DNA from: Spirogloea muscicola
Taxonomy: Eukaryota; Streptophyta; Zygnematophyceae; Spirogloeales; Spirogloeaceae
NCBI GenBank assembly: GCA_009602725.1
Contig: WELB01000082.1
Span: forward strand, 84,390-146,913
Direction of reading: 5' to 3'
DNA length: 62,524 bases
The notes under the pieces: generated by a model
Seen by the model: only the letters and a program-made list of their open reading frames with translations
What the model was told of the DNA's origin: nothing
Databases searched by the model: none
Position numbers and translations under genes: made by a program
Shown: piece by piece, positions 1 through 12,338 of the stretch
Numbering within the stretch: the first letter of the stretch is position 1
How the letters are laid out: every line of letters starts with the position of its first letter

Positions 1-1733
1 CATGGCCCCGGGCCCCGCGCCGCCGGGCGCGGGCGGCGCGCCACGTGTCGCGCCACCGCGTGCGCCACGGTCTGGCGGCGAAGGGAAGCCCGGGCCCTGG
101 CAGATGATTGCGGCAATTAATATGACATAACCGGCTGTTAACGAGATTAAGAGGAAATGACAGTAAGCTCATCCATTTCCACAGGGGGCGAGGGCAGTAC
201 ATGCCAGCCGGGTGCACACAATGGTGCATACAGTGGCCTGGCAGTGGCGTCGGGATACACCCTCGCCCGCTGGCACTGCGACGGCCCCTGACCCTTGCTT
301 GGACATGGACATTGACCTTCTGACCACTCCTCACTGCCGTGGAACAGCCCGGTGTCAGCTTGGTGCCTGCGAACTCTGACTCTTGCACTACTGGTCGTCG
401 ATGCACAACGCCAAAGTGCCACAACAGTTCAGACGAGGAGGAGATGATGTTTTGCGTAGGACAAAGCAGATCTCAGGGAGGACACTGTCAATAGAATGTA
501 CTGTCATACCTGTATTCGATTGATTGTGGGATCCAAGTGCAAGTCACACAAGCGGCGAGTCGGATACACACAAGCAAACACACAGAGTGATGAGATAGGA
601 ATACAAACGCATCACAACTTGCATGCCCCTGCTGAGGTTCCAGCTTTTGCAGGTGCAAACTGCAAGCAAGACGATATTGATTCGAGCTGGAATGGCTGAG
701 GAATTCTGTGTTGCCGAGGAATTCTGTGTTGCCGCAGTGCGTGTCTTTGTGCCAACTCCGCACAATTTTCTCAAGTAGTCATGCATCGGAGGTGCAAGAA
801 GTACTCCACTGGTGTGGCAGTAGCGTCTCTTGCAGATGACGAAGTGCATGTCAGTCCAGCCTATCCCAGAGACAGTGTGAGCAGTGCCTGTGTGCGTGTC
901 ACAACATATTTGAGCAAATTTGTCGGAGACCCACAGAGCAAAAGGAGCAAGAGGAATCTGACTCATCAATGCTTGCGTGGGTTGCAGAGAAGCACATGTG
1001 AATCACAAAGGCCTCATTATTTGACAAACAGCGAAGAAGCTTTATGATGACACGCACAGATAGATTCCTCAGGTTGTCTAAGAAAAATGCCATCGTGTGT
1101 ACAGAGTCAAGTCACATGAAATGCAACTGGCTATGCGAGTAACATACCCTTTGAAAATAAGGTGACATCCCTTCTCCAAGTCCTTGATGTATCAGCTAAG
1201 ACCAAGTAGCATCTACGTCAACTTGACAACGAATGACTGTCAACAACCTGTAGTAGAAGCAGAAGAGCATAGCATGCAGTCTCACTCTCAGTGGTGATCC
1301 TGTGGGCGATGCTCATGCAGCACCGACGACAGAGCAAACGGAGGAGGGAGGAGCCAGCGCTGTTGTCGACCAGCAAAAAGCATCCATCAGCTCCTGTCTT
1401 AACCCGGCGAATGTTACTGCTCCACAAGCACGAAGTCCTACACCCCAATCTGTATATGGCAACTGAACGTTGTAACAAGCTGCTCAAATCCTGCTACTTT
1501 GTAAGTGGGTCATCAAGTACAGTCAACAAGGTTATGTACAAACATCGCCAGAAAAGCGCGAAGGCACTAAGCAGGGCACCAGACTGCTAAATCACACTAT
1601 TTTGTCCTCTGTGCTGTTCAGAATCGTGTCGTGCGAAGCTGCATACGCAGCCGACCAGCTTTGCAGGAGTTGCAGGGGAGTGAACCCCAACTATATCAGC
1701 TATACCTGAACGAGGCTAACAGGCTACGAGCAA
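1..1733. other. No supported gene
   Basis: I see no coding exon here that I can defend. Short open frames exist on both strands but lack recognisable domains or consistent splice signals. The stretch lies downstream of the pyruvate decarboxylase stop codon on the minus strand and probably contains its 3' UTR. The only structure is a perfect 18-bp tandem duplication (unit gaggaattctgtgttgcc) at 698-733. The first 100 bases are very GC-rich. Confidence 0.5.
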
Positions 1734-4700
1734 CTACTGAGGGTTGGGCGGCCGGCTGTTTGCTGCAGAGACACGGGACCCCCACTCCAGGAGGTCACGA
1801 CTTGTGTCGTCCTTGTGGCAGATAACTTCAATGAAGCAAAGGTGGTCTGCCTTCTCCTGGGCTGTCTTTATGCTGTCAACAAGCTGCTGCTCCGTCCTCA
1901 CCTGCAGACGAGGTCAAAAAGAGACATTGGTCCTTTGTGTGTCATCTGGAAGAGCCGATGCTGGACTTTTGTGCAGCATGAGCCGCACCACGCAAGCAGC
2001 ACAGACTTAAGAACACAACAAATGGCAGCTCTAGAAAACCTCCGCCGATAAATGTGTGGAGGAAAGGGAGCCAATCATGCGAGTCGTTGCAAGTTATAGG
2101 GGGATAGGAGTTCTTGGGCATCTGCATGGATCATTGCCACTTCACAGCCCTACTGCATCCCTTCAAGTTACTGTGAGGGCCTGCAAGACCACGAGCATGA
2201 GCAGCAATATTCTTGCTGAATACCAACCTGTGCAGTCCAGCATTTTCCTTCGCCGTTGCAGAATGCATCAATTACACCAGCATAATTCCAGTTCTTTACC
2301 ACGTTGTACGGGCCATCATGAATCTCAACCTCAATAGTGTAGCCACCATTGTTGATCAAGAATATGATTGTCCTCTGATTATTCTTGATCATCGTTGACA
2401 CATCCTGACATGTCACCTGGCTTGAGACGGACCCACTGCTCTTGCTCAGCTTGGAGAAAGAAGTGTTTATGAGACGAGAATGGAAGGCCCTCAGAAGACC
2501 AGCAAATGCGCGCTGAAAGAGTGATACGAAATGAGTACAATAGCACCAGAGCAGCTGACCTGGAAGCTGCCGTCGCCAATGCATGCAATCAAGCGCTTGT
2601 TGGTCGCAGCTTGTGCGTAACCCAGGGTTGCTCCAACAGCCCACCCTATTGAACCATACTGCATCTGGAACTCATACCTGCGCAGCAATTCAATGTATAT
2701 CTAAAATTCCTGAGAGATATTTTGGTAATGCTCAAAGTACTACTCCAGGCATACTGAATCAGGTAGGCACTGCAAGATTGCGAATCTTGCAACCAGAATC
2801 AGTAGCCCAAACTCAGGATCAAACCATGGTTGGTCACCAAATTGTTCAAAGCTGTCCACTAGACTCTGTGAAATTGATCATATTGCACCTTGACCTGCTC
2901 AAGGAACGGGTGTGTGATGGCAAGAAGGCACTCGCTACCACCATCAAGCAAATGGAGAAAGATAACAAACCCGCAGCCCTTGGGCAGTTTGAGCTTCTGA
3001 CAGTTGAACCAAGAGTCGCCAGTCTCTGCCAGGACGGAGTTGTCGCCAGTCAACATTCTCTGCCAGATGGATCACCAGAGCTTCAGATGCAGCAGCTGAT
3101 GTGTTCACAGCGGACTGGCGAAGAGCAACTGCAGGTGGCAGAGGGAGCTTGACAATCGAACAGCTCAATACTAAGAACCGAGTGAAGTGCCAAGCTCAAC
3201 CTGTATGTGGTCAAAGAGCACGTTGACGCGGATGGGGGAAGCTTGGTCGGACTTGATCGGTGTTCCCGGCGGAATGTAGATCCTCTCAAAGTTCTCATAT
3301 GCTGTTTCATTCTTCTTCAGCTTCTTCGCGAGCCCCGCCAGGAAGTCTGCCATCAGGACACATCCGAATGTAGGGCCTCCTGCTATTGTCACCCGTTCTG
3401 GCTCCACCAATATCATCTTCTCGCGCTTGATAAGCAAAGAGTAGCCGACAGAACTGCACTACATGCAACCATTGACACATGTCATTGGAAGCTCCGCCAT
3501 TGCACTAGATGCTATGATCTGACAGCAAAAAGTCTCCATGGCATGTTCCTTAGCCAAGAAGTGCCATCACACAAGGGACTGAATACAGTGGCACCTTGCC
3601 GCTGCAATGATCACTTTCTTAATCAGATATACCGACACCCAGAAAGAGTGACGCGTAAGATTGTTGGTCCAGGCATGTGATCTTGTCATCCCAGAAAAGG
3701 ACCGTGACGACTTGGGCCCTTAAAATTTAAACAGCATGACATGCTGATTGCCTTGCTGACCAGTCTCACCTGTAGTCATTGAATATCGGCCCCGCAAAGA
3801 GGTAGGCGTCAGCCGACTCAACGATCTCGACACAGAAGGGCGTGCTGATGGCGCCCCAGTAGGTACCAATGAAGTGCTGGTGCTCCTCTGAGAAGAGGCC
3901 TTTAGCTGCCGGCATGACGGCAACCGGGTAGCCAGACGCATCCGCCAGCTGCAGGAAGGCGTCCTGGGCCTGGCTGCACCGCATCTTGGAGCCGCCGACG
4001 AGAACTGGCTTCTTGGCTGCGTTCAGAAAGGAGGCGGCGATGTTGACTGCCGCCTCCAGGCTCTCCTGGTTGCTCGACCTGCAGGGCATCAGCCAACCCA
4101 GAATCTGAGATGGCAAATGCTGACAGCGGTCTTGACAAAGGAATGGGCAATCTGAAAGTTACTCTTTCCCAATAAAGGGTGCACTTGATAAGCCGTGGGT
4201 CAGGGGTAAAAGCAGCAGCCAGTGGCTGGGTTACCCCAAAGACACCTCTTTGTTAGTGCGTAGGGGACAGGCTGTGTCCTGAAGCTGGCGTGCGGGAGCC
4301 CAGCAATGTTACAGCTGACGCTGATGTATACTGGCTTGCTCTCCTTGACTGCGACAGCAATGGCATGGTCCACTTGGGCGTGCGCGTCCTCCAGGTTGCT
4401 GATGACCACCTTTGCCACAGCAGCCAACCGGGCTAGTCAGCGCACCCTGTTTTGGCCCGCGACACTTCTAGCAGCAGTAGTGGTACGTGGTCCTGTCCCC
4501 GGAGCTGCGCCAACCTGGTGAGAGGTGACCTGCTGAAAGCAGCGGAACTCCTGGCTGAAGTCTGGCAGGCCAATGGTGTGGTGCAGGATGCGGTTGGTGC
4601 CAAAGTCGTTGGAGTTGGGCCCTCCAACGATGCAAATGACCGGGAGGTTCTCGCTGTACGCGCCGGCGATGGCGTTGATGACGCTCAGGCCGCCGACTGT

Positions 4701-5572
4701 GAAGGTGACAACCACGCACCCGATGCCCTGCCAGCACGCGTGCGCAGTTTGCACTTGGTTCACGATCTGCAATGCGGCCAAGCCCAGAGGGAGTGCGACG
4801 ACACATTGCAGCGTGCCTGTGGCACTCTGCGCAGTAGGTGAAGCCACACTAAGAAGCCACTGCGAGGTCTAACCATAGTATGCGCCACGAGCTTCACCAG
4901 CAGCCTGCTGTGCCCAGTTGCGGCCAGCTACCCTGCAGGCCGGATAGCACTGGCATGCGGGCTTCGCATGTGCCGGCGCGCAAAGCCGAGGAGGTCGCCA
5001 GCTGCCAGCATAGGTGTCGGAGGCGGGTGGATTGGCACCTTGACGCGGGCGTAGCCGTCGGCGGCGTACCCGGCGTTGAGCTCATTGCAGCAGCCGACCA
5101 TGGTCAGCCGCTGCTCGTCGATGAGCTGCGCAGTCCATTGAGGGCGACGCCGCGGATCGTCACGGCCTCGCCTGGTCCGCTGCCAGCCACGGCCAAGGCG
5201 GCGGGACGTCCGGGCCCCAACTTGCCCGCTCTCGCTCAAGACTGCCGCCGTCGACTGGACATACGTCGGTCCCGGCACAGGGCTTGATAGCCAACTTGGC
5301 AATGCGGTTGCGATGGGGGATCGCAGGCTCGCACCTGGTCCAGCAGCACGAGGTTGAAGTCCCCGGGCACTGTGAAGAAGTCTTGCACGCCCACCTGCCC
5401 TCCGCCGCCGCCGCCGCCGCCGCAGTGAGCCCACAGCGCCGCCGCCTACGCTGGCCTGCGGCGGGCTGCGGCGCCGGCGCCCCCCGAGAGGAGGCCCGGC
5501 CGCGCCGCACCTCCACAAGGCGCGAGGCGATGTGGTGCCCCAGCGTGCGCGGCTTCTCGCCCGCGGCGTCCA

Positions 5573-5573
<1 letters not shown>
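1734..5573 (-). CDS. PDC: Pyruvate decarboxylase, about 11 exons
   Basis: Thiamine-diphosphate enzyme converting pyruvate to acetaldehyde and CO2 in the cytosol, the first step of ethanol fermentation. Exons read on the minus strand include 5573-5511 ([21 protein letters not shown]), 5394-5335 ([16 protein letters not shown]), 5125-5039 ([18 protein letters not shown], with the glutamate that activates the cofactor), 4727-4515 ([20 protein letters not shown]), about 4420-4246, about 4080-3770, 3453-3201, 3059 to about 2972, 2677-2560 (ending GDGSFQ), 2416-2228 ([19 protein letters not shown], completing the GDG...NN cofactor and metal motif) and 1901-1734 (ending SRPPNPQ, stop TAG). Boundaries carry GT-AG signals and most phases agree; the acceptor of the exon near 4420 is uncertain. 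The length fits the plant/fungal family. The start is the first ATG of the exon with the family N-terminus. It is divergent from the gene at 5808. Confidence 0.95.
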
Positions 5574-5610
<37 letters not shown>

Positions 5611-5807
5611 TGGAGTGCTGGGGTCAGCAGCGAGCCAGGCTTGGCAACTTCGGCCCCACGGGGGGGGTGGACTTCAGCGGACGCGTGGCAGCGAGGGAGC
5701 TGCTGATTGACTCTAATTGAAAGTGAAACAGCTCCTCTATTGCCCACTTAACGAAGTTACGACTCGATCACAGCCTAGTTGACGATTGCCCGTGACCGTC
5801 GGCCGCC
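5574..5807. promoter_or_regulatory. Putative bidirectional promoter
   Basis: About 234 bp separate the start codon of pyruvate decarboxylase (minus strand) from the ATG of the small protein at 5808 (plus strand). The part next to the PDC start is a (GGC)n-rich tract that is probably 5' UTR. No TATA box or known element is clear. A shared promoter is inferred from the head-to-head arrangement only. Confidence 0.35.
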
Positions 5808-6114
5808 ATGCCGCAAGTCGCCGCCGCCGCCGCGGCCGCCGCCGCGGCCGCCGCNGCGGCGTTGGCAGGCCACGCCGGGGCCGGGCGAGGAGGGGCCTGG
5901 CGAGCCCGCTGGCGGCGGCGGCGGCGGCGGTGGGCCGCGCGAGGGCTTCGACCGCGCGGTGGAGGGCGTGGAGGGCTTCCTGGGGCGCTCCTTTGGCGGG
6001 CCGCTGTGGTGGGCCGTCCTGCTCCTCTCGCTCGCGGCCTTCGGCGGCGGCTACGCCTACCTGCTCGTCACGGAGGCCGGCGACATCCCCATCCTCAACG
6101 GCCCTCTCCGCTGA
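5808..6114 (+). CDS. Small alanine/glycine-rich single-pass membrane protein, frame broken at an N
   Basis: Not recognised. An ATG at 5808 opens an alanine-rich N-terminus (MPQVAAAAAA). The informative part lies one frame away and ends at TGA 6112-6114. It reads PREGFDRAVEGVEGFLGRSF, then one hydrophobic segment (WWAVLLLSLAAFGGGYAYLL), then a short hydrophilic tail ending NGPLR. The frame change falls at the single N (5855) inside a GCC/GGC tract, so an assembly miscount is the simplest explanation. The alanine-rich start followed by one membrane span could be an organelle-targeted small membrane protein, but that is inference. It lies head-to-head with PDC. Confidence 0.45.
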
Positions 6115-6924
6115 CCACGCCGAGGCCGTCACTCCTCTTCCATTGGGGGCTGCAATTCGGCGCAACGAAAGCTGACGCCGTGCTGCGTCGTGCTCCGCCA
6201 CTCGGCTCCAGATCTTGCTGAGCGCCGGCTCTTCCTCTGTGGAAGGCCAACAGACTGCTCGTGATGACTGAGGGGCCTGTGCCAGTCACTTATCTGTAGG
6301 GGCGCGCTGCCATGCAGCCTGCATCAGGGCCCATTTTCGGTCTTGCCGGAGATGCCATCAGTGCTGCCTCCTGGCAAGCCCACTGCCTGTGAACGCCACG
6401 CATCAAGCCTGCAGCAAGGCTCGTGGACTTCGATTGCCACCTGAAAAGGACACTATCAAAGCTCGGAGTTGCAAATCCTTGCTCCTTTTGAGGAGCTCAC
6501 CACTGCAGCAATTGCAGGGAGGTGGTAGACATTGTCACAACAAATGAATCCTTGCGTGCTGATTGACAATCTGCGAAATTCCATTTTAATGAAGACGAGG
6601 ACCTTAGCTTGACGGCTTGGTGGCGTCCACAGTTAGCTTGGCGCACACAGCTTCGCGGCAGGTGGCAATCAGATGCTGCTAAGCTCACACAAGATTGCAA
6701 GGTGCTACCAAAGCAGTAGTACTAAGACTCCTTGTTTCCTCGGGAGCCCGAGAACAGGAGGCTGGTATCATACATGCCCTTATCTCCGTGCTTCAGGGCT
6801 TTCATTCGGCTTGGCCCAATCTACAGAGGCAGCATTTGCAAGGAACAGTGCCAGTCAAGATGCTACTCAGCTGTTACTAAGTTGTTGACCTCATTACTTT
6901 GCATCCATGTGCATAAACAAGCAT
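6115..6924. other. Intergenic, no gene seen
   Basis: Lies between the stop codon of the small membrane protein (+) and the last exon of the short-chain dehydrogenase (-). It probably holds the two convergent 3' UTRs. I see no conserved coding exon, RNA gene or strong repeat. Confidence 0.5.
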
Positions 6925-9825
6925 TGCCTACCATGTCGTCCAGGCCACAGCCATGCTATTCCGCAACGAGGATAATGGAGGGTGAACATCTGTCATTTGA
7001 AGGTAAATGCTTACCCGCTTCATGAGGATGTGGCTCAACCATGGTAGGTACTGATCAACGTACATGAACAAAAGGACAGGCTGCACACAAATGGGGGGGT
7101 TGATCTTGGTGCTCGCATGCATTCAGCTGATTCCCGATGGATAAGTGTGTGTTTCACCAAACATCAGGATATCATATGTTGCAAAGTCTACACCTTGGCA
7201 AATTCCAAGCATCAAGGTTGACCATTCTAGACAGCCTTCAGTACAGCACTGCATCATGCAGCAACAGCAAGTAATAGAGCAGGCTCATGCATCGCCACAG
7301 TTGCAACGTGACTCACGTGCCGGGAGATCCAAGCCTCTTCTACACCATGACCAGTTGCAGCAGTGATAAGCTCAGCGCAACGCTCCACCGTCATACGTGT
7401 CTGTTGTGATACACAAGGAAGCTACTCAGTGCTACTTACTCCAAAAGGCAGTATACATGGAAGCAACTGGACTTCATAGAAGCAAGATCCTGCAGACTCT
7501 TCTGATTACTACGTGGCAGTCATGAGCTGCCTCCTAGTACTTAGGCAGGTATATCGTGTATGTAAATGACAGGACATTTGAAGTCAAGTATATGCACTCA
7601 TTGCATGCACTGAGCACTCAGTGACATTCAAGAGCATGACCTTGTCAGTGTCTGGCTCGGCACTTGCAGCAATGGGGCCTGGACACAGTATTGTCACTCC
7701 TACGCCCTGCTTGCATATCTGCATCATTGTAAAATCACAAACACCGGCCAATGATGACCAGATGACAAAGGGCCATGGAAAGACTCTGCATGGACTTGCT
7801 AGGAAGTTAACATGCACAAGCAACACATTCACATTCCACTGAGCGGGTAACAATAGGGCACCTCATAGCGAAGAGTTCTGAAGTAGCCATTCAAGGCATG
7901 TTTAGTAGCAGCGTAGGCACCTTGAGCTGGAGATGGCACCTTCCCTGCTGCACTGCTCACCTGTGCTATACAGCCAACAAGTCCATCACTGGGGCATTAC
8001 TGCCTTGATTCTCCAGCAACGTGCAGAGCCAGAGGCAGCAAGCCACCTACAAATTGCATGATCTGCAGGTCAATTCACAACAGACTAGGAAAGCCCGATG
8101 CCAATAGCAGATTTGTAGCCCATGGGCTAATCTGTGGAGTATTACAAGTCTACATGTCCAGCGACCCACCACAACAATATGACCAGTCCCCCTTTGAAGC
8201 ATGCCTGGAAGAGCTGCACGGGTGACAGCAATTGTACCGAAGAAGTTGACAGCAAACATTGCCTGTGGCATTGTGCCATGCTTGATCAGAGCTTGCAGCT
8301 TCTTTGTGCTCAGCTACACCAAGTTGTGAGGGTGACTAAGCTTGTGAATTGAGGCAGTGCTCAAGCAGATTAAGCACTTTGCAAAGTGTTGGAAAGAACA
8401 AGTACAAGGCTGCTCAACATAGAAATGGACTTGTCAGACTAAAAAATATGTGGATTGTGCGAAATACCTTAAGAGTCTCCTCTGTCGTATCAATGCAAGC
8501 AACTTTCTGCACAGCAACAGGAAAACTTTTCGTGAGGCCACAAATAGATCATAATGCAGAGGTCAAATATGTGGTCGGTGAGCATGTGTGCCAGGTTCTG
8601 AGTATCAGTTGACTGCCATAGCGGGTTGCAGACGGACAAACTGATGGCGGGGAGCCCCTGATGGTCTAAATAGCACAGTCAAGTCCAAGTTGCAGAAGTA
8701 CTGGGCGAGCATATGCAGCATTGTGGATGAGGTAGTCTATCCCTCTGCCTCCGGACACGGCCTCAGCTTGGTGGACTGCTTCCTGAATTGATGCATCATC
8801 TGCTGCCAAATCAAATGGGACAATCTCAACTTGGTCGGGCGCATATTTCCCTGCAACGTAAGGCAGCAAGACAAATGTCACACACCACTTTGGCATCAAA
8901 TATGCAGACGTCTCGCGACTCAGAAGGATCTTCTAAATCAAGAGGGGTCTGGTTCACAGAGATTGCCAGCCTTCATTTATGGAACTCTAGAAGGAGCTCG
9001 TATTGGCCTACAGTGCCACTGCATTCTGTTATAAGAAATATGCCTACACTCTGATGACCTGTGCATTGGCTCTTCACGTTCAACAGCTCATTCTCCCTCC
9101 TTGAGGACAAAATGAGTCTTGCTCCTGCCCTTGCAAAATCCTTCGCCAAAGCAAGCCCTGCAGGCACCTCATGCAGCAATTAGATTGCCATTCCGCCTCA
9201 TTGCCATTTTGCGGCTGCGGCGATTTGCTACACAAATGCATGAATGTCACAGCTGAAAGATCTGAGGCTGCTCGAAATTTGTCAGTGTGACAAAGTACCT
9301 ATCCCTTGGCTGGCGCCAGTCAACCAGACAACCTGCGTCAAACTTCATAATGTGAGACTTTTATAACAGGGCAGGTCGCCTTGGGTAGTCATCACATTCG
9401 GTCGGCCAAGGATGCAGCTGTGAGCTACTAGCTAGGAATGAAGTACTTAAAATTGTCACGAATGCTAGTGAGCATACAGTGCGTTTTGTCGAAAGTCTGA
9501 TCAATTTACGCCCCTTGCTATGGATGCGGTGGACAGCACCTTGCCATCAAACGTATTGGGGGGCAGCCGTCCCTTTTGCAGAAGTGTCAAGTCAGCTGCA
9601 GGGCCACACACCATGGACAGTGAGCCCACGTCATCTTCCTCTTGCCGGCATACCAGCCAGATTGTCAACAAACTCGAGCGAAGTTGCTGGCTCTCTCCTT
9701 GCCGCACGATAGATCGACTGTACACCGCAGGGCTCCTCCAGTGTCTAACCATCGGCTGTGAGGAAGGTGACGATCCTCCAGAGCGCGAGGGCAGCCAGAA
9801 GCGCGAGCGCGACGGCGAGTATCAT
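6925..9825 (-). CDS. DHRS7-like short-chain dehydrogenase/reductase, multi-exon
   Basis: NAD(P)-dependent oxidoreductase of the classical SDR superfamily, probably anchored in the ER or another endomembrane. Exon 1 (9825-9750) encodes a hydrophobic signal anchor, MILAVALALLAALALWRIVT. Exon 2 (9595-9540) reads ADLTLLQKGRLPPNTFDGK. Exon 3 (9332-9299) gives the cofactor loop VVWLTGASQGIG, and exon 4 (9167-9059) continues GLALAKDFARAGARLILSSR. Later exons give IDYLIHNAAYARP (NNA-like motif), FAVNFFGTIAVTRAALPGML, then SSAAGKVPSPAQGAYAATK with the catalytic YxxxK (about 7960-7860), VGVTILCPGPI, and near 7110-7015 QPVLLFMYVDQYLPWLSHIL, the C-terminal segment typical of DHRS7 relatives. The last small exon (6925-6985) is uncertain. 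Splice phases of exons 1-4 agree. The substrate cannot be read from sequence. Confidence 0.88.
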
Positions 9826-10059
9826 CCCAGCCGCATCCGCCGCCCACTAATGCGCGAGCAAGTACAGGTGCGACTGCGGCCGGCCACAGCCGCCGCCAAC
9901 GCGTCCGAGCTGGTCGGGCGCCGCTCGGCTGCCACTGGTACCTCACGCTGCCGCCGTCGGCCAGAGCTGTCGCCTCCGGGCCGCACGCCGCGAGGCTGCC
10001 CGGCGAGGGCCGCGCCGGAGCAAGGCGCGCGCGCCTGAGCCAGGCCCGTCGTCGTCAAG

Positions 10060-10310
10060 AGGAATAGAATGTGGATGCCTGATATGAAAAGAGCGGCAAC
10101 TGTATATGCCATCCAGGTGCATACAGAGGTGTGTTCACGACTAAATTAGCGGAGCTACACGCTAGGCAGACAGGGCGCTCTTACACCCCCCGTGTCAGTC
10201 AGGAAGTCTCAGATAAGCTGGGGAGGGAAGGCGCGCGGTGCGCACGATATGGAGCACCGCTGCGCAAGCCAGGCGCGACCCCGGCACGGCGTCACGGCGT
10301 CAGAGGGGTG
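10060..10310 (-). mobile_element. 3' tail of a family-B LINE
   Basis: This stretch matches, in the same orientation, the 3' end and 3' UTR of the long LINE whose tail is at 34690-34870. Shared blocks include the aaaagagcgg start, the 'caggtgcatacag' block, 'gcagacagggcgctctta', the 'ccgtgtcagt' C-terminal codons and 'accgctgcgcaagccag'. Only the last few hundred bases of the element are present, as expected for a 5'-truncated insertion. Confidence 0.7.
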
Positions 10311-10369
10311 CGTCCGAGCTCGGGCCGAGACGCGAAACGTCTCGGCGCGGTCGATGCAAAGCAGCTGAA

Positions 10370-11300
10370 CTCAGTGACCCAATGCCTCAATGGGTCATTG
10401 GGTCAGATTTTGTTTCTGGTGGGAGAAAGACCCTTCCAGTGGCCAGCGCCTTCAGCATCAGCTCCGAGGCCTTTCGGACGTTGCTTCAACTCTTCCTCGG
10501 CCTCCCACCTAACTGCCTGATTGGGGTGCGCCAGTGCGAGTGCGGCTTCCGTGCAGAGAGTGCTGAGCTCGCCACTCACATGCTGCGATGCCCCACTGGA
10601 CCAGAAGTGGTGGGCATCCACAACCTCCTCCGTGATGCTCTGGCGGGTTTGATGCGCGACGCCGGGTACCGTGCGGTCGTGGAAGTGAACAACATCATGC
10701 CTATCACCACGGATGCCCAGGGACGTCATCATCGCCGCACACTTGACATTGTGGGCGTGCAACCTGGTGGAGGACCAAGGGCTTTGGTCGATATTGTGGT
10801 TACGGAGGCCTATGAAGGTCCAGCATCGACACACATCGCTGGCCACGCAGTGGGCAGTGCTGAACAAAGAAAGTTGCAGCACTACTCCGATTTACCCCGA
10901 TGTGATCAGCTCTTGCCAGCGGCAATCGACATCTTTGGCTGCTTAGGTCCTCGTTTCCTTACTCTCCTTCAAACCTTAGCCAATCTAGGCTACACACGAC
11001 ATGCAGATGTGTTCCCGGCTGAGATGGGCTTGCCAGCTGCTTATCTGTCGTTGTTGCAACGACGAGTTTCGGCCTGTTTGCAGCGTGCTCAGGCTAATGC
11101 TTTGCACCAGAAAGCTGGGCGAGCTCTACTTGGTGGCAGAAGGGCTTCGTACCTGCCATCTAGTATCCAGGCATCGGTGAGCGACCTTTACGTTTTGACC
11201 CGTGGTTTCTGAGCGGGTCAATCTACTGTAGGTTATGTAGGTCTTAAGATGTGCTTGCCTTTGTACTTGGCCATTTGGCCTTCGTTTATTTCAAATACAC
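10370..11300 (+). mobile_element. Family-D LINE, 5'-truncated, with intact C-terminal domain
   Basis: An open frame ending at the stop at 11210-11212 encodes the C-terminal part of a non-LTR retrotransposon polyprotein. Visible are the CCHC-type knuckle (CECGFRAESAELATHMLRC) and the HNLLRDAL segment. Then comes a restriction-like endonuclease core with two acidic strands, RTLDIVGV and ALVDIVVTEAY. The usual end follows: QRRVSACLQRAQANALHQKA, then the tail SDLYVLTRGF. No reverse transcriptase is left, so the copy is 5'-truncated near 10370, where there is a 9-bp hairpin (gacccaatg/cattgggtc). The 3' UTR (aagatgtgcttgcctttgta and following) recurs at about 46010-46075. It is not a host gene. 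Confidence 0.8.
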
Positions 11301-11369
11301 GAAATTTTCTTCCAGTGCATGTGCTCACTCGGGGATATTTAGTGTCCCCCTTAGCCAGCTCATTACCCA

Positions 11370-11440
11370 GTTAACAGGACATTTGTAAGGCTAGAATTGG
11401 CCTCCCTTTCAATTTCATGCGCACCGCGCGCCTTCTCTCT
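11370..11440 (-). repeat. Dispersed repeat with 'ggtgcgcatgaa' core
   Basis: The reverse complement of about 11380-11430 matches 46705-46765, sharing 'gaaggcgc', 'cggtgcgcatgaa' and 'aaagggaggcca', then 'ttctggccttacaaat'. Shorter relatives lie at about 31590-31625 and 10225-10250. It usually lies next to LINE tails and hairpin modules, so it is probably part of a transposon 3' region or a non-autonomous element. Confidence 0.6.
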
Positions 11441-12338
11441 TCCAGTGGAGCGTGCGCGTGCAATTGCTTGCCAGTTGTTCGCCCTCTCTTGGAAGCGTCG
11501 TCCTTCTTCCAGTAGAGGGCGATGGCTGCGATTGGCCGACCTAGAAAAAGAATGTACAAATATTGAAGGGGCCTGGAAAAGCGCTATAGCTCAAAGCGAC
11601 TCAAGTGGAAGAAAGGCGCACGGTTTCGCATGCAATGAAAAGGAGCTCTTCAATGACCTTTTCAGGCAAAAGCTAGTGCAAGAATGGGGTTACATAAACT
11701 GAAGCCCTATGCAAAGTGAGGTCAAGGTGATAATGTTCAATGCAGGCTGAAAATTGACGTCAGTATCCACGAGTGAGCAAACCTGAGTGTGGCGGGCTAG
11801 CTGGTAGGAGGTGCGACTCAGGCCAAGTGCCGGTGGAGGGCCGCCTGACAATCAGCTCCACCGTGATTGCAGCGTAGCGCACCCTGCGCCCTCCCCAAAC
11901 CGGGTACCCCAACGGAAGGCTCTGCTGTAATCGCTGAGCAACTTCGAATGCCGCTGCAGGGACCTCAACATTTGCGGCTGCTCATTTTGGCTGCTTCGAA
12001 AGGCCGCGTTAGGACGAGCGACCTGGGCCAACTTAGCCGTGGCGTGCTGATTGCCTCGTGATCTTTCATGCCACGCAACAACTGCATCAGAAGTTGTTGA
12101 CTTCAGTATTCTCTTCAGCATTGTTGCATTTCTATTTACTGCTCTGCCTCGACCTCCTCGGTACTCTAGTATGGGCTGGCCATGTACAGCCTCTGTCTCT
12201 GTTCAAGGGGCGCACCATGCTTCTGCACAGAGCAGCAAGCAATGGTCCAAGCTCTGTGCAAAAATAGATTGCTCAAAGACCACTGACGAGGAACTCTACA
12301 GGCAGTCCTACACCATGAGCCCAGCATAACCGCTCTTT
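11441..12338. other. No supported gene
   Basis: This holds the 3' side of the repeat at 11370 and then unassigned sequence up to the stop codon of the unrecognised minus-strand gene. Open frames here lack domains and overlap on both strands. I see no RNA gene. Confidence 0.45.

Noticed and set aside
5160-5747. Overlapping long frames on both strands over the 5' end of PDC
   Set aside because: GC-rich triplet repeats remove stop codons in all frames. Only the spliced PDC exons show family similarity.
10238-10400. Start of a 324-aa host protein at 10238
   Set aside because: The N-terminal part is another LINE tail in antisense. The conserved part begins after about 10440 and is a LINE C-terminus.
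10374-10412. Hairpin gacccaatg...cattgggtc as a regulatory terminator
   Set aside because: It lies at the 5' truncation point of a LINE fragment and has no gene to act on.
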